A DNA stretch of 64,000 nt from Actinomycetota bacterium (GTDB lineage: Bacteria > Actinomycetota > Actinomycetes > Propionibacteriales > Propionibacteriaceae). Shown here one piece after another: positions 54,003 through 62,600 of the stretch. Position numbers and translations under genes: made by a program. The notes below the pieces were generated by a model. It ran no database searches. It was not told the origin of the DNA and saw only the letters and a list, made by a program, of their open reading frames with translations. Within the stretch, counting starts at the first letter, position 1. The number at the start of each line of letters is the position of its first letter. The stretch spans positions 122,633 to 186,632 of the forward strand of contig JAIUOS010000001.1 of assembly GCA_020161755.1 (NCBI GenBank), in the 5' to 3' direction.

Positions 54003-55255
54003 AACCCAACCGTTTGCTGATGACCGCGGCCGCGCTCGTCCTGGCCACGAGCCTCGCCGCCTGCGGCCAGTCCGCAGCGCCGCAGGCCGAGAAGGTCGAC
54101 AGCCTCACGATCTTCCTGACCCCCTCCCCGACCGAGGACGCGATCAAGAAGCTCCTGCCCGAGTACGAGAAGGAGACCGGCATCACGGTCACCGTGGTCG
54201 ACGCCCCCTACGACGACGCGCACCAGAAGCAGCTGCTGTCGTTCAAGTCCAAGCAGGGCGCGTACGACATCGTCCAGTTCGACAACCCGTTCCTCGCCAC
54301 CTACGGCGACCAGGGCGCGCTGGTCGACCTCACCGACAAGGTGAAGTCGTCGTCCACGTTCGGCTACGACGACTTCGTCCCGGCCCTCCAGCAGTACGGC
54401 GTCTACGACGGCAAGCTGATCGGGCTCAACCTGTCCACCGAGCCGTTCCTGCTGTGGTACCGCAAGGACATCTACGCCGAGCTCGGGCTGACCGTGCCGA
54501 AGACGTGGGACGAGTACTACGCCAACGCGAAGAAGATCCAGGACTCCGGCAAGGCCGACGGCCAGGTGATGGCGTTCGCGAACCCGGTGAACTCGTGGTG
54601 GTGGCTGCAGTTCCTGTGGAGCTTCGGCGGCGACCTGACCGACGCCAACGGTGCCCCGAGCGTCACCAGCCCCGCGGCCGTCGCCGCGACCGAGTACTAC
54701 AAGAAGCTGCTCGAGGTGAGCCCGCAATCGGCGATCAGCAGCAACGGCGACGACGCCACCAGCCTCTTCATCACCCAGGACGTGGGCCAGATGATCACCT
54801 ACTCCGGCTACTGGCCGACGATCATGGACCCCAAGCAGTCCAAGCACGTCGACGACATCGGCTACGCGGCGATCCCGTCCGGCACGACCGACATCGTGCA
54901 GCTCACCGGCTGGAACATCGGCATCCCGTCCGACAGCAAGAAGCAGGACGCGGCCTGGAAGCTGCTGGACTGGCTGGTCGGCAAGCAGGGCTCGGCATCG
55001 CTGCTCAAGGCCGGCGGCGCGGCGATCGGACGCAACTCGATGGCGGCCGACACCGCCCTGGTCAAGGACAACCCGTACCTGCCGCTGCTGCCCGCCGCCG
55101 CCACCAACGGACGCCGCCTGCCCGCGCTGGTCGAGTGGCCCGAGATCTCCAACCAGATCGGCATCCGCGTCGCGGACGTGATGACCGGCAAGACGGACAG
55201 CCAGACCAGCCTCAACGAGCTGAACTCCGACCTGTCCAAGATCCTCGGCAAGTGA
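53999..55255 (+). CDS. Sugar ABC transporter substrate-binding lipoprotein
   Basis: Carbohydrate-binding lipoprotein (418 aa). The signal ends LATSLAAC (lipidated Cys22). The mature start DSLTIFLTPSPTEDAIKK and the segment GAYDIVQFDNPF resemble the SBP at 63461, which has GNYDVLSIPYEY at the same place, suggesting related ligands. It follows the ROK kinase with an ATGA overlap; two permeases follow. Confidence 0.9.
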   Translation: MKPNRLLMTAAALVLATSLAACGQSAAPQAEKVDSLTIFLTPSPTEDAIKKLLPEYEKETGITVTVVDAPYDDAHQKQLLSFKSKQGAYDIVQFDNPFLATYGDQGALVDLTDKVKSSSTFGYDDFVPALQQYGVYDGKLIGLNLSTEPFLLWYRKDIYAELGLTVPKTWDEYYANAKKIQDSGKADGQVMAFANPVNSWWWLQFLWSFGGDLTDANGAPSVTSPAAVAATEYYKKLLEVSPQSAISSNGDDATSLFITQDVGQMITYSGYWPTIMDPKQSKHVDDIGYAAIPSGTTDIVQLTGWNIGIPSDSKKQDAAWKLLDWLVGKQGSASLLKAGGAAIGRNSMAADTALVKDNPYLPLLPAAATNGRRLPALVEWPEISNQIGIRVADVMTGKTDSQTSLNELNSDLSKILGK

Positions 55256-55256
55256 C

Positions 55257-56180
55257 ATGACAGCCTCCCTCACCACCCCGGCTCCGGGACGCGTCCGCAG
55301 CGACGCGCCCCGGGGCGGGGCCTCCGTCCGGGCACGGCGACGGCTGAGCGTCCACGCCACCTACCTGCTGCCCGCGTGGCTGCTGGTGGCCGCGGTCGTC
55401 GTCGTCCCGCTGGGGCTGAGCGTGTGGATGTCCCTGCACAACGAGACGATGCTGCGCAGCGGCCGGTTCATCGGACTGGAGAACTACACCGACGTCCTGA
55501 CCGGCGACTTCTGGCCGGCGCTGGGGATCACCCTGGTGTTCTCGCTCGCCGCGATCGCCGTCCAGGTGCCGATCGGCCTGGGCCTGGCGATGGTCCTGAA
55601 CCGGGAACTGCGCGGCACCCAGCTGTACCGCTCGGTGCTGCTGCTGCCGATGCTGCTCACGCCGGTCGCCGTGGGCCTGATGTGGCGGCTCATGCTCAAC
55701 GCCGACACCGGCGTGATCAACGGGGTCGCCGGGATGCTCCACCTGCCGGCGCTGAACTGGCTGGGCGATCGCACCCTCGCGGTGGTCTCGGTCGTGCTGG
55801 TGGACGCCTGGCAGAACATCCCGTTCGTGATGCTGCTGTCGCTGGCGGGCCTCCAGTCGCTCCCGGACGCCCCGCTGGAGGCGGCCGCCGTCGACGGCGC
55901 GACCGGCTGGCAGTCGTTCTGGCACATCACGCTGCCGATGCTCACCCCCGTGCTGGGCGTCGTGGTGATGATCCGGATCATCGAGAGCATCAAGCTGTTC
56001 GACATCATCTACATCCTCACCCAGGGCGGCCCCGGCACGGCCACCCAGAACCTCAGCCTGCTCAACTACCGGGTCGGCTTCAGCTTCATGAACACCGGTC
56101 AGGCCGCAGCCCTTGGCATCGTCATCTGCGTGGTGCTGATCCCGGTGTTCTGGCTCCAGAAGAAGGTGAACGAGCAATGA
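55257..56180 (+). CDS. Sugar ABC transporter permease, MalF/UgpA type
   Basis: Membrane subunit (307 aa). A basic N-terminal tail precedes the first helix (LLPAWLLVAAVVVVPLGLSV) and the EAA loop is EAAAVDGATGW near residue 203. ATG 55257 lies one base after the binding-protein stop. Its own stop overlaps the next ATG. Confidence 0.9.
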   Translation: MTASLTTPAPGRVRSDAPRGGASVRARRRLSVHATYLLPAWLLVAAVVVVPLGLSVWMSLHNETMLRSGRFIGLENYTDVLTGDFWPALGITLVFSLAAIAVQVPIGLGLAMVLNRELRGTQLYRSVLLLPMLLTPVAVGLMWRLMLNADTGVINGVAGMLHLPALNWLGDRTLAVVSVVLVDAWQNIPFVMLLSLAGLQSLPDAPLEAAAVDGATGWQSFWHITLPMLTPVLGVVVMIRIIESIKLFDIIYILTQGGPGTATQNLSLLNYRVGFSFMNTGQAAALGIVICVVLIPVFWLQKKVNEQ

Positions 56181-57004
56181 CGAAGACCCTGCGGAACCTC
56201 CCCGGCCACCTGGTCCTGGTGGTCGCCTGCCTGGCCGCGCTGTTCCCGATCTACTGGACGGTGCTGACCTCGGTGAAGAGCCGGGTGGACATCTTCGCCC
56301 AGCCGCCGACCTTCTGGGCGTCCGACCCGACGTGGGACAACTACGCGCAGGTGCTCGCCGACCCCGAGTTCGTCCGGGCGGCCCTGGTGACGATCGTGGT
56401 CACGCTGGCCTCGACGGTGCTGGCCACCTTCGCCGGGGCGCTCGCCGCCTACGGGCTGGTGCGGCGCGGGCGGTTCGGCGGACGCGGCTCGTTCGACGGC
56501 ATGCTGATCCTGATCCGCGCCCTGCCCGGCATCGTGCTGGCCGTGCCGCTGTACAAGATCGTCGTCGACCTCGGGGTGTACGACAGTCCGGTCGCGCTGG
56601 TGGTCGTGTACGCAGCGATCAACCTGCCGTTCGCGGTCTGGCTGATGACCGGCTTCGTGCAGGGCGTCCCGTACGAGCTGGAGGAGGCCGCCCGGGTGGA
56701 CGGCGCCAACCAGGCCGGCGTGCTGCTGCGGGTCGTGCTGCCGCTGATCGGGCCGGGCCTCGCCGCGACCACGATCTTCGTCGCGCTGATGACCTGGAAC
56801 GAGTTCCTGATCCCGCTGGTGCTGGCCGACCGCAGCGCCAAGACGCTGCCGGTGTACGTCGGCGGGTTCGTCACCAGCCGGGTCATCAACTGGGGCGGCA
56901 TGGCGGCGGCGGCGTCCATCGCGATCGTCCCGATCGCGCTGCTCACGAGCCTGGTGCAGCGCAACCTCGTCCGCGGCCTGAGCAGCGGCGCCATCAAGGA
57001 CTGA
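56177..57004 (+). CDS. Sugar ABC transporter permease, MalG/UgpE type
   Basis: Second membrane subunit (275 aa) with first helix LVLVVACLAALFPIYWTVL and EAA loop EEAARVDGANQ. The C-terminus RGLSSGAIKD is typical. ATG 56177 overlaps the upstream stop. No ATPase follows; the next gene is the DeoR regulator. Confidence 0.9.
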   Translation: MTKTLRNLPGHLVLVVACLAALFPIYWTVLTSVKSRVDIFAQPPTFWASDPTWDNYAQVLADPEFVRAALVTIVVTLASTVLATFAGALAAYGLVRRGRFGGRGSFDGMLILIRALPGIVLAVPLYKIVVDLGVYDSPVALVVVYAAINLPFAVWLMTGFVQGVPYELEEAARVDGANQAGVLLRVVLPLIGPGLAATTIFVALMTWNEFLIPLVLADRSAKTLPVYVGGFVTSRVINWGGMAAAASIAIVPIALLTSLVQRNLVRGLSSGAIKD

Positions 57005-57025
57005 CCTCACCCCAAGGACGACACC

Positions 57026-57793
57026 GTGAACGCAGACAGGCGACGCCAGCGCATCCTCGAACACATGGCGGTCGACGGCCGGGCGAGCATCGGCGTCCTC
57101 GCCGCCGCGCTCGGCGTCTCGGAGATGACGATCCGGCGCGACCTCACCGAGCTGGAGACCACCGGGGCGATCGCCCGCGTCCACGGTGGCGCGGTGATCC
57201 CGACCGGCAGCAGCCACGAGCCGCCGTTCAGCGCCCGGACCCGCATCAACGCCGCCCAGAAGGCGGCCGTGGCGGCGTCCGTCGGTGCCCTGCTCGAGGA
57301 TGGCGCCACCCTGTTCCTGGACGGCGGGTCGACCGGGGTGGCGGTCGCAAAGGTGCTCGCCACCCGCAACATGACGATCTGCACGCCGAGCCTGCGGGTG
57401 GCGGACGTGCTGAAGTCCGCCGGCGGCGTCCGGCTGATGATGACCGGCGGGCTGATGCGGCCGCGCGAGCACTCGCTGGTCGGCCCGCCCGCGATCGAGA
57501 CCATCCGGAACCACCGGTTCGACTGGTACGTGATGACGGTCTCCGGGCTCGACCTGGAGGCCGGCTGCACCGAGTGGAACCTGGACGACGCCGCGGTCAA
57601 GCAGGCCGCCCTCGACAGTGCGCGGCGCACCCTGGTCGCCGCCGACTCCACCAAGGTCGGGGCGATCGCCTTCGCCCGGGTGTGCCCGGTCGAGCGGGTC
57701 GAGGTGGTCGTCACCAACGCGGACCTGGACGGCGGCGTCGCCGACGGCCTGCGCGAGCGCGGCGTGGGCGTCGAGCTCGCCGAGGACAACTAG
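57026..57793 (+). CDS. DeoR-family transcriptional regulator, paralogue of the one at 49431
   Basis: DeoR/GlpR-type repressor (255 aa): helix-turn-helix GVLAAALGVSEMTIRRDLTE and sensor domain with FLDGGSTGVAVAKVL. It closely resembles the DeoR protein at 49431, and the two bracket the same transport and metabolism module. GTG 57026 follows AAGGACG. It is the last gene of the importer operon and is convergent with the small gene at 57810. Confidence 0.87.
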   Translation: MNADRRRQRILEHMAVDGRASIGVLAAALGVSEMTIRRDLTELETTGAIARVHGGAVIPTGSSHEPPFSARTRINAAQKAAVAASVGALLEDGATLFLDGGSTGVAVAKVLATRNMTICTPSLRVADVLKSAGGVRLMMTGGLMRPREHSLVGPPAIETIRNHRFDWYVMTVSGLDLEAGCTEWNLDDAAVKQAALDSARRTLVAADSTKVGAIAFARVCPVERVEVVVTNADLDGGVADGLRERGVGVELAEDN

Positions 57794-57809
57794 CCGGGCG
57801 CGACGGCCG

Positions 57810-58019
57810 TCACGGTCTGGGGGACCGGTCGAGATCCGGGCGGAACAATCCCCTCAGCCGTGCCCACGGTGCCCAATCTCCGGGCGACACCCGGGGCGCC
57901 TGGTCCTCCCAGTCGGGTGTTCCGTCCGCCCGGTCGGCCTCCGACGATCCGGCACGGACCACACGCAACCGACCCTGTGCCCACACCGCGTAGTAGCCCA
58001 TCGAGGTGAAACCGAGCAT
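57810..58019 (-). CDS. Small protein of unknown function (69 aa)
   Basis: Short gene 42 bases downstream of the SDR gene on the same strand. ATG 58019 has AAGGGAG 7 bases upstream, a strong argument that it is translated. The product starts MLGFTSMGYYAVWAQGRL, has Trp/Tyr-rich ends and an acidic middle, and shows no signal peptide or membrane helix. I do not recognise it. It may be a partner or peptide of the SDR/TIM-barrel operon. Confidence 0.55.
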   Translation of the reverse strand: MLGFTSMGYYAVWAQGRLRVVRAGSSEADRADGTPDWEDQAPRVSPGDWAPWARLRGLFRPDLDRSPRP

Positions 58020-58061
58020 CGCCTGTCTCCCTTCACGCTCTTCCGGCGCGGAGTGCAACCG

Positions 58062-58829
58062 CTAGATGGCCGTGTAGCCGCCGTCGATGACGATCTGCTG
58101 ACCGGTGAGGTAGTCGGACGCGTCGGAGGCAAGGAAGCCGACCAGGCCCGCCAGGTCCTCCGGCGTCGCCATCCGCCCCTGGGGGATCCGGGCGACCCAG
58201 TCGTCCTTGAGGGCGGGCTCGCGGTCGATGATCTGCTGGGTGAGGTCGGTGAGGACGTAGCCCGGCGCGATCGAGTTGACCCGGATGCCGGCCGCCGCCC
58301 ACTCCACGGCCAGCGACTTGGCGAGGTGCGCCACCGCCGCCTTCGACGAGTTGTAGGACGCCGCCCACTGCGGCACGTTGACGATCTCGGCCGACATCGA
58401 CGAAACCAGGATGGCGCTGCCGGGCAGGCCCGCCTGGAGCAGGCCGCGGCCGAACGACTGGACCGAGAAGAAGGTACCGGTCAGGTTGACGTCGATCACC
58501 TTGCGCCAGTCGGCCGCGGTGACGTCGATCGAGTCACCGTTGATCTCGATGCCGGCTGCGGTGAGGAGCACCTGCGGGACGCCGAGGTGCTCGCGGATCG
58601 CTGCGAACGCGGCTTCGGTCGCGTCCTGGTCGGTGACGTCGAGCTTCTGCCCCAGCGTCGCGACGCCGAACTCGGTCGACACCTGGTCGGCGGCGTCCGC
58701 GACAGTGTCCAGCAGGTCGAGCAGGGCGATCTTCGCTCCCGAGGACGCGAGCGCCCGGGCGACGGCGAGCCCGATGCCACGTGCCCCGCCGGTGATGACG
58801 GCGGTCCGGCCGTTCAGGTTGGTGTTCAT
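58062..58829 (-). CDS. Short-chain dehydrogenase (polyol/sugar dehydrogenase-like)
   Basis: Classical SDR (255 aa). Cofactor motif GGARGIGLA near residue 14, TAAGIE in place of the usual NNAG, catalytic Ser in VSSMSAE and YNSSKAA as Tyr-x-x-x-Lys. Tail IVIDGGYTAI. Similar to sorbitol, xylitol and threitol dehydrogenases of the family. The start overlaps the stop of the TIM-barrel gene, so the two are co-translated. Confidence 0.86.
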   Translation of the reverse strand: MNTNLNGRTAVITGGARGIGLAVARALASSGAKIALLDLLDTVADAADQVSTEFGVATLGQKLDVTDQDATEAAFAAIREHLGVPQVLLTAAGIEINGDSIDVTAADWRKVIDVNLTGTFFSVQSFGRGLLQAGLPGSAILVSSMSAEIVNVPQWAASYNSSKAAVAHLAKSLAVEWAAAGIRVNSIAPGYVLTDLTQQIIDREPALKDDWVARIPQGRMATPEDLAGLVGFLASDASDYLTGQQIVIDGGYTAI

Positions 58830-59566
58830 TCTTCTCCTCGATTCTTGTGGTCGTCGAAACCGCGGCGGGCCGCGGAGATGAAGCGTGCAGCGGCGCGAGG
58901 TGGTGACTCGTCAAGAAGCACCCCGGACGTCGAGCCGGTCCCGTCGGCTCCGCTGCGCATGATCCGGTAGGCGTCCTCCGGTGTGCCGACCCCACCGGCG
59001 TGCATCATCAGCACGTCGGGAGCCAGGGCGCGTGCCTGCGCGTTCACATGCGCGATCCAGGCGCGGTCGGCCCCGCCGGCGTGGCCGATCAGCTCTGGCG
59101 GTTCGAAGAGCACGATCGTCGGGTGCAGCGGAAGCAGGCCGAGGACCTCGGCCTCGTCCCCGGCGCACACCATCGTCATCAGGCCGAGGTCCTGCGCGCG
59201 GCGGATGCTCCGGCGGAGCTGCGCAGGGTCGAGGGGGTTGCTGTCGTGGTTGAGCATGACCCCGTCCGCGCCTGCGTCCACCAGCGACTCGGGCAGCACC
59301 CGGCCCACGCTCGGGCCCAGGTCGTCGAGGTCCATGCCCTGGGCGAAGATGAATGCGTCGGGCGCGGAGGCCTTCGCCGGCGCGATCAGCGCCGTGGGGA
59401 CCGTGAGGATCACACAGACCCGGTCACGCACGCCGGCGGCCTGCGCAGCGACGGAAACCGCGACGATGTCCGGCAGCCGCAGCAGGTTCTTCGGGCCGAT
59501 CTCGAAGAAGGGGGCGGTCAGCTCCCGTCGGGCGGGCGCTGCCGTCCTCACTGGTTCGGAGTCCAT
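58826..59566 (-). CDS. Triosephosphate-isomerase-like enzyme
   Basis: Protein of 246 aa resembling the TIM family, especially archaeal-type and EryH/LerI-like members. Catalytic residues can be matched: Lys in FEIGPKNLL, His in VMLNHDSNPL and Glu in VLFEPPELIG. The phosphate loop region is AGGVGTPEDAY. Next to a DeoR regulator, an SDR and an FGGY kinase, it may isomerise a tetrulose phosphate rather than triose phosphate (inference). No obvious ribosome binding site at ATG 59566. Confidence 0.72.
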   Translation of the reverse strand: MDSEPVRTAAPARRELTAPFFEIGPKNLLRLPDIVAVSVAAQAAGVRDRVCVILTVPTALIAPAKASAPDAFIFAQGMDLDDLGPSVGRVLPESLVDAGADGVMLNHDSNPLDPAQLRRSIRRAQDLGLMTMVCAGDEAEVLGLLPLHPTIVLFEPPELIGHAGGADRAWIAHVNAQARALAPDVLMMHAGGVGTPEDAYRIMRSGADGTGSTSGVLLDESPPRAAARFISAARRGFDDHKNRGEE

Positions 59567-59592
59567 GGTCCGCGTGCTCCCGGTCGTGGCGC

Positions 59593-60396
59593 TCAGGCCG
59601 GCCGGACCAGCTGGGGTTGGGCGTCGACCAGAACGACAGAGACGTTGGCCGGCATGGCCTTGATCGCCTCGTTGTCCGGGCCGGCGTCCGTGACCACGAT
59701 GTCCACGTCATCCAGGTCGGCCACCCGGGAGAGCAGAACGCGTCCGAGCTTGGTCTGGTCGAAGGCGAGCAGCACCCGGTCGGACCGTTCCAGAGCCAGA
59801 CGCTTGCCGGCGCTCTCGTCGGGGTCGTAGTCGGTCAGTCCACGAACCGCATCGACCCCGCTGATACCCATGACGTAGGTATCCACGTTGAAGAGCTTCA
59901 GGTCGTCGGCCATGGTGGAGCTCGACGTGACCATCTCCGAGGTCTTCAGGCGTCCGCCGAGGACGAAGATCTCGATCCCCGGCTCGTCGGCGAGTTCGGT
60001 GGCGACCAGCAGGCTGCGGGTGAGGACGGTCAGCGCCTTGCCGGATCCACGCAGCGCCCGGGCGATCGCGAGCGCGGTGCTCCCGCCGTCGAAGAACACC
60101 ACTTCGTCTGCCGCGATGAGGTCGGCGGCGACTCGTCCGATCCGCGCCTTGACGCCGTGCATGCTGTCCGCGCGCGCCGAAAGACGGGGCTCGCGGCTCT
60201 TGGGATCGACCATCACGGCCCGGCCGCCGACCAGGCGACGCAGGACCCCGTCGGCCTCGAGTGCCTCGAAGTCGCGCCGGATCGTCATCTCGGAGACGCC
60301 GAAGTGGACGGCCATGGACGCGATGTCGACCTCGGTGTGATCGCTCATCAGCCGCTCGATCGCGGCACGCCTGTCCTGAGGTCCTTGTCCGCTCAT
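59593..60396 (-). CDS. DeoR-family regulator of the divergent polyol/sugar module
   Basis: DeoR/GlpR-type repressor (267 aa). The helix-turn-helix is IASMAVHFGVSEMTIRRDFE and the sensor domain has VFFDGGSTALAIARAL. It is less similar to the two other DeoR proteins than they are to each other. It heads a minus-strand operon with the TIM-like, SDR and small genes and is divergent from the YjbQ/FGGY operon. ATG 60396. Operator candidates lie at 60458-60527. Confidence 0.87.
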   Translation of the reverse strand: MSGQGPQDRRAAIERLMSDHTEVDIASMAVHFGVSEMTIRRDFEALEADGVLRRLVGGRAVMVDPKSREPRLSARADSMHGVKARIGRVAADLIAADEVVFFDGGSTALAIARALRGSGKALTVLTRSLLVATELADEPGIEIFVLGGRLKTSEMVTSSSTMADDLKLFNVDTYVMGISGVDAVRGLTDYDPDESAGKRLALERSDRVLLAFDQTKLGRVLLSRVADLDDVDIVVTDAGPDNEAIKAMPANVSVVLVDAQPQLVRPA

Positions 60397-60457
60397 CGTT
60401 TCCCTGCCTCTCGCTGCTCGCCCGGCCGGGGGTGCCCGGGCCTAGACGAGAAGATAT

Positions 60458-60536
60458 CACAGCAATGTGCAACAGGATCACACCAACGGAGGAGATTTTG
60501 GGGACTCTTGTCAACCAACGTGTGATCTACTAACAT
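60458..60536 (+). promoter_or_regulatory. Promoter and candidate DeoR operators of the divergent region
   Basis: TTGTCA (60508-60513) and TAACAT (60531-60536) are separated by 17 bases and form the rightward promoter. GTGTGATC (60520-60527) lies inside the spacer and matches an inverted GATCACAC at 60476-60483. A further palindrome CACAGCAATGTG lies at 60458-60469. The spacing allows a repressor to bridge the sites and close both directions. Confidence 0.6.
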
Positions 60537-60595
60537 CCGGTTGAGAGCACTTCACACCGCTCGGGTGGGAAGGATGCAGTCTCGAAGGAGTCCAG

Positions 60596-61093
60596 ATGGA
60601 CGTCGTGTCCCGCTCACTGACGATCGCCACCCCTGCACGCCCGGAGTTCTTCGACATCACCGAGAATCTCATCGCCCTGGTCGCCGAGTCCGGCATCGCG
60701 GACGGCATCGCGGTCGCGTACACCCAGCACACCAGCTGCTGTGTCCTGATCCAGGAGGAGTCCGAGGACGTGACCTACTACGGCACGCAGCTCATCCTTC
60801 AGGACACCCTGAACGTGTTCGCCAAGATCGCACCGCCGGCCCGCAACGAGGGCCAGTACCTGCATCCGGGACCGATCCACATCAGGAACGCCGCCGAACT
60901 GCGCGGCGAACATCCCTCTTGGGGACTGAACACCGACGCGCACATCATCTCCTCGATTCTCGGACGGTCGGAGACGATCCCGGTCCAGGGCGGGCAGCCG
61001 CTGCTCGGCGAGTTCGGTCGCGTCTACTTCGGTGACCTCGACTCGGTCCGCGCTCGCGATCGCGTCGTGTTCCTCACGGTGATCGGCAAGTGA
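60596..61093 (+). CDS. YjbQ/UPF0047-family protein
   Basis: Protein of 165 aa in the YjbQ family, some of whose members show weak thiamin-phosphate synthase activity. The conserved His/Cys segment AYTQHTSCCVLIQEE lies near residue 42, and HPGPIHIRNAAE and LGEFGRVYFGD follow. It is longer than the usual 135-140 residues, with an insert at about 80-100. ATG 60596 follows AAGGAG. It opens the sugar-kinase operon; its role there is unknown, though a metal-bound sugar-phosphate or lactone substrate is conceivable. Confidence 0.82.
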   Translation: MDVVSRSLTIATPARPEFFDITENLIALVAESGIADGIAVAYTQHTSCCVLIQEESEDVTYYGTQLILQDTLNVFAKIAPPARNEGQYLHPGPIHIRNAAELRGEHPSWGLNTDAHIISSILGRSETIPVQGGQPLLGEFGRVYFGDLDSVRARDRVVFLTVIGK

Positions 61094-61094
61094 C

Positions 61095-62600
61095 TTGATC
61101 ATCTACGCCGTCGACCTGGGCACGACCAACATCAAGGTCGCGCTCTATGACGAACACGCGCGCTTCCTCTCGAGCGCGCGGGCACCGATGACCTACCGGC
61201 GGGACGGCGCGTTCGTCGAGTTCGACCCGAACGCTGTTTTCGACACCGTGGTCGCACTGATCGGCGACTGTGCTCGCCGGGCCGACCCCGAGCCCGCCGA
61301 TGAGGCCCGGATCGTCGTCACGGGTCAGGCGGAGTCGCTCGTCCTCCTCGACCAGTGGGGTCACCCCGTCGCGCCCGGCATCTCATGGATGGACGAACGA
61401 TCCGTCGAGGAGGCTGCGGAGATCGCCGAGCACTTCGACCCGTCCCTGGCCTTCGCAGTGACCGGGGAGCCCGAACCGGTGCCGACCTGGCCCGCGACCA
61501 AGCTCCGGTGGCTGTCCAGGCATCAGCCGAGGGTCCTCGGTGCCGTGCGGCACGTGCTGATGATCAAGGACTACATCATCTTCCGGTTCAGCGGCCGCAT
61601 GGTCGGCGAGGAGACCACCCGAGGCTTCACCTACCTCTACGACGTGCCGGGGCGTCGGTACTGGACGGAGATGCTCGAGTTCTGCAGCACCGACCCGGAC
61701 GCGATGCCCGAACTCGTGCCCGCCGGGACCGACGTCGGCGCCGTCCTGGGCCCGGTCGCCGACCAGTTGCCACCCGCCGCGGGGTACATCGTCAATTCCG
61801 GTGCACTGGACCACTTCTGCGCGATGCTCGGGACCGGCTCGTACCGTCCCGGTGCGGTGAGCGCCTCGGCCGGCACGGTGCTCTCGCTGGCGATGCTCGG
61901 TACCGATTGGCACTTCGAGCCGTCCATGAAGGTGTCGTTCCACCGGGGCCTCCGCGCCGACGACACGGTCCTGTTCACCTGCGCGGACAGTGGCGGCGTG
62001 TGCATGGACTGGTTCCAGCAGAACGTGGCCTCTTCGGTGTCGTACGACGAGCTCGAACGAGAACTCCCGGGCCGCTCCCACGCGGACGCACCGATCTTCC
62101 TGCCGTACCTCACCGGGGTGAATCCCCCCGACTTCCTCGCCGGTGCCCGGGGTGGCCTTCTCGGCCTGCAACTGCGGCACGACCGGGTGGATCTGGCGTA
62201 CGCGGTCATGGAGGGCGTCGCCCACCTGCTCCGGCGCAACATTGACTACCTGGCCGGGTACGGGCAGTCGGCCCGCAGCATCGTCTCCACCGGCGGCGGC
62301 ACCGCGTCGGCGTTCTGGAACCAGTTGAAGGCGGACGTGTGTGGCCTCGAGTTCCGCACCCCCGAGGAGCCCGAGGCGACCTGCCGCGGCGCGGCCGTGC
62401 TCGCGCTGGCGGCTGCCGGCGTCATCGACTCCGTCACCGACACTGCCGGGCTCCACCAGCCGGAGGACAACACCTATCACCCCCATGACAACGCACTTCG
62501 GGCGGCCAGGTACGGCGAGTTCGACTCGCTCCTGCGGCGCCTCTACGGATCGGGGCCCACCGCCAGCGATCCCGACCCGCAACGAGAGAAGGACGTGTGA
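61095..62600 (+). CDS. FGGY-family carbohydrate kinase
   Basis: Kinase of 501 aa with the two actin-like domains of the FGGY family. N-terminal phosphate loop AVDLGTTNIKVALYD, substrate residues ISWMDERS, catalytic Asp in NSGALDHFCA and C-terminal STGGGTASAFWNQLKADV. Closest in look to xylulose/erythritol-type kinases, but the substrate cannot be assigned. TTG 61095 is the start, one base after the YjbQ stop; no other suitable start is near. The stop region overlaps the next gene. Confidence 0.87.
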   Translation: MIIYAVDLGTTNIKVALYDEHARFLSSARAPMTYRRDGAFVEFDPNAVFDTVVALIGDCARRADPEPADEARIVVTGQAESLVLLDQWGHPVAPGISWMDERSVEEAAEIAEHFDPSLAFAVTGEPEPVPTWPATKLRWLSRHQPRVLGAVRHVLMIKDYIIFRFSGRMVGEETTRGFTYLYDVPGRRYWTEMLEFCSTDPDAMPELVPAGTDVGAVLGPVADQLPPAAGYIVNSGALDHFCAMLGTGSYRPGAVSASAGTVLSLAMLGTDWHFEPSMKVSFHRGLRADDTVLFTCADSGGVCMDWFQQNVASSVSYDELERELPGRSHADAPIFLPYLTGVNPPDFLAGARGGLLGLQLRHDRVDLAYAVMEGVAHLLRRNIDYLAGYGQSARSIVSTGGGTASAFWNQLKADVCGLEFRTPEEPEATCRGAAVLALAAAGVIDSVTDTAGLHQPEDNTYHPHDNALRAARYGEFDSLLRRLYGSGPTASDPDPQREKDV

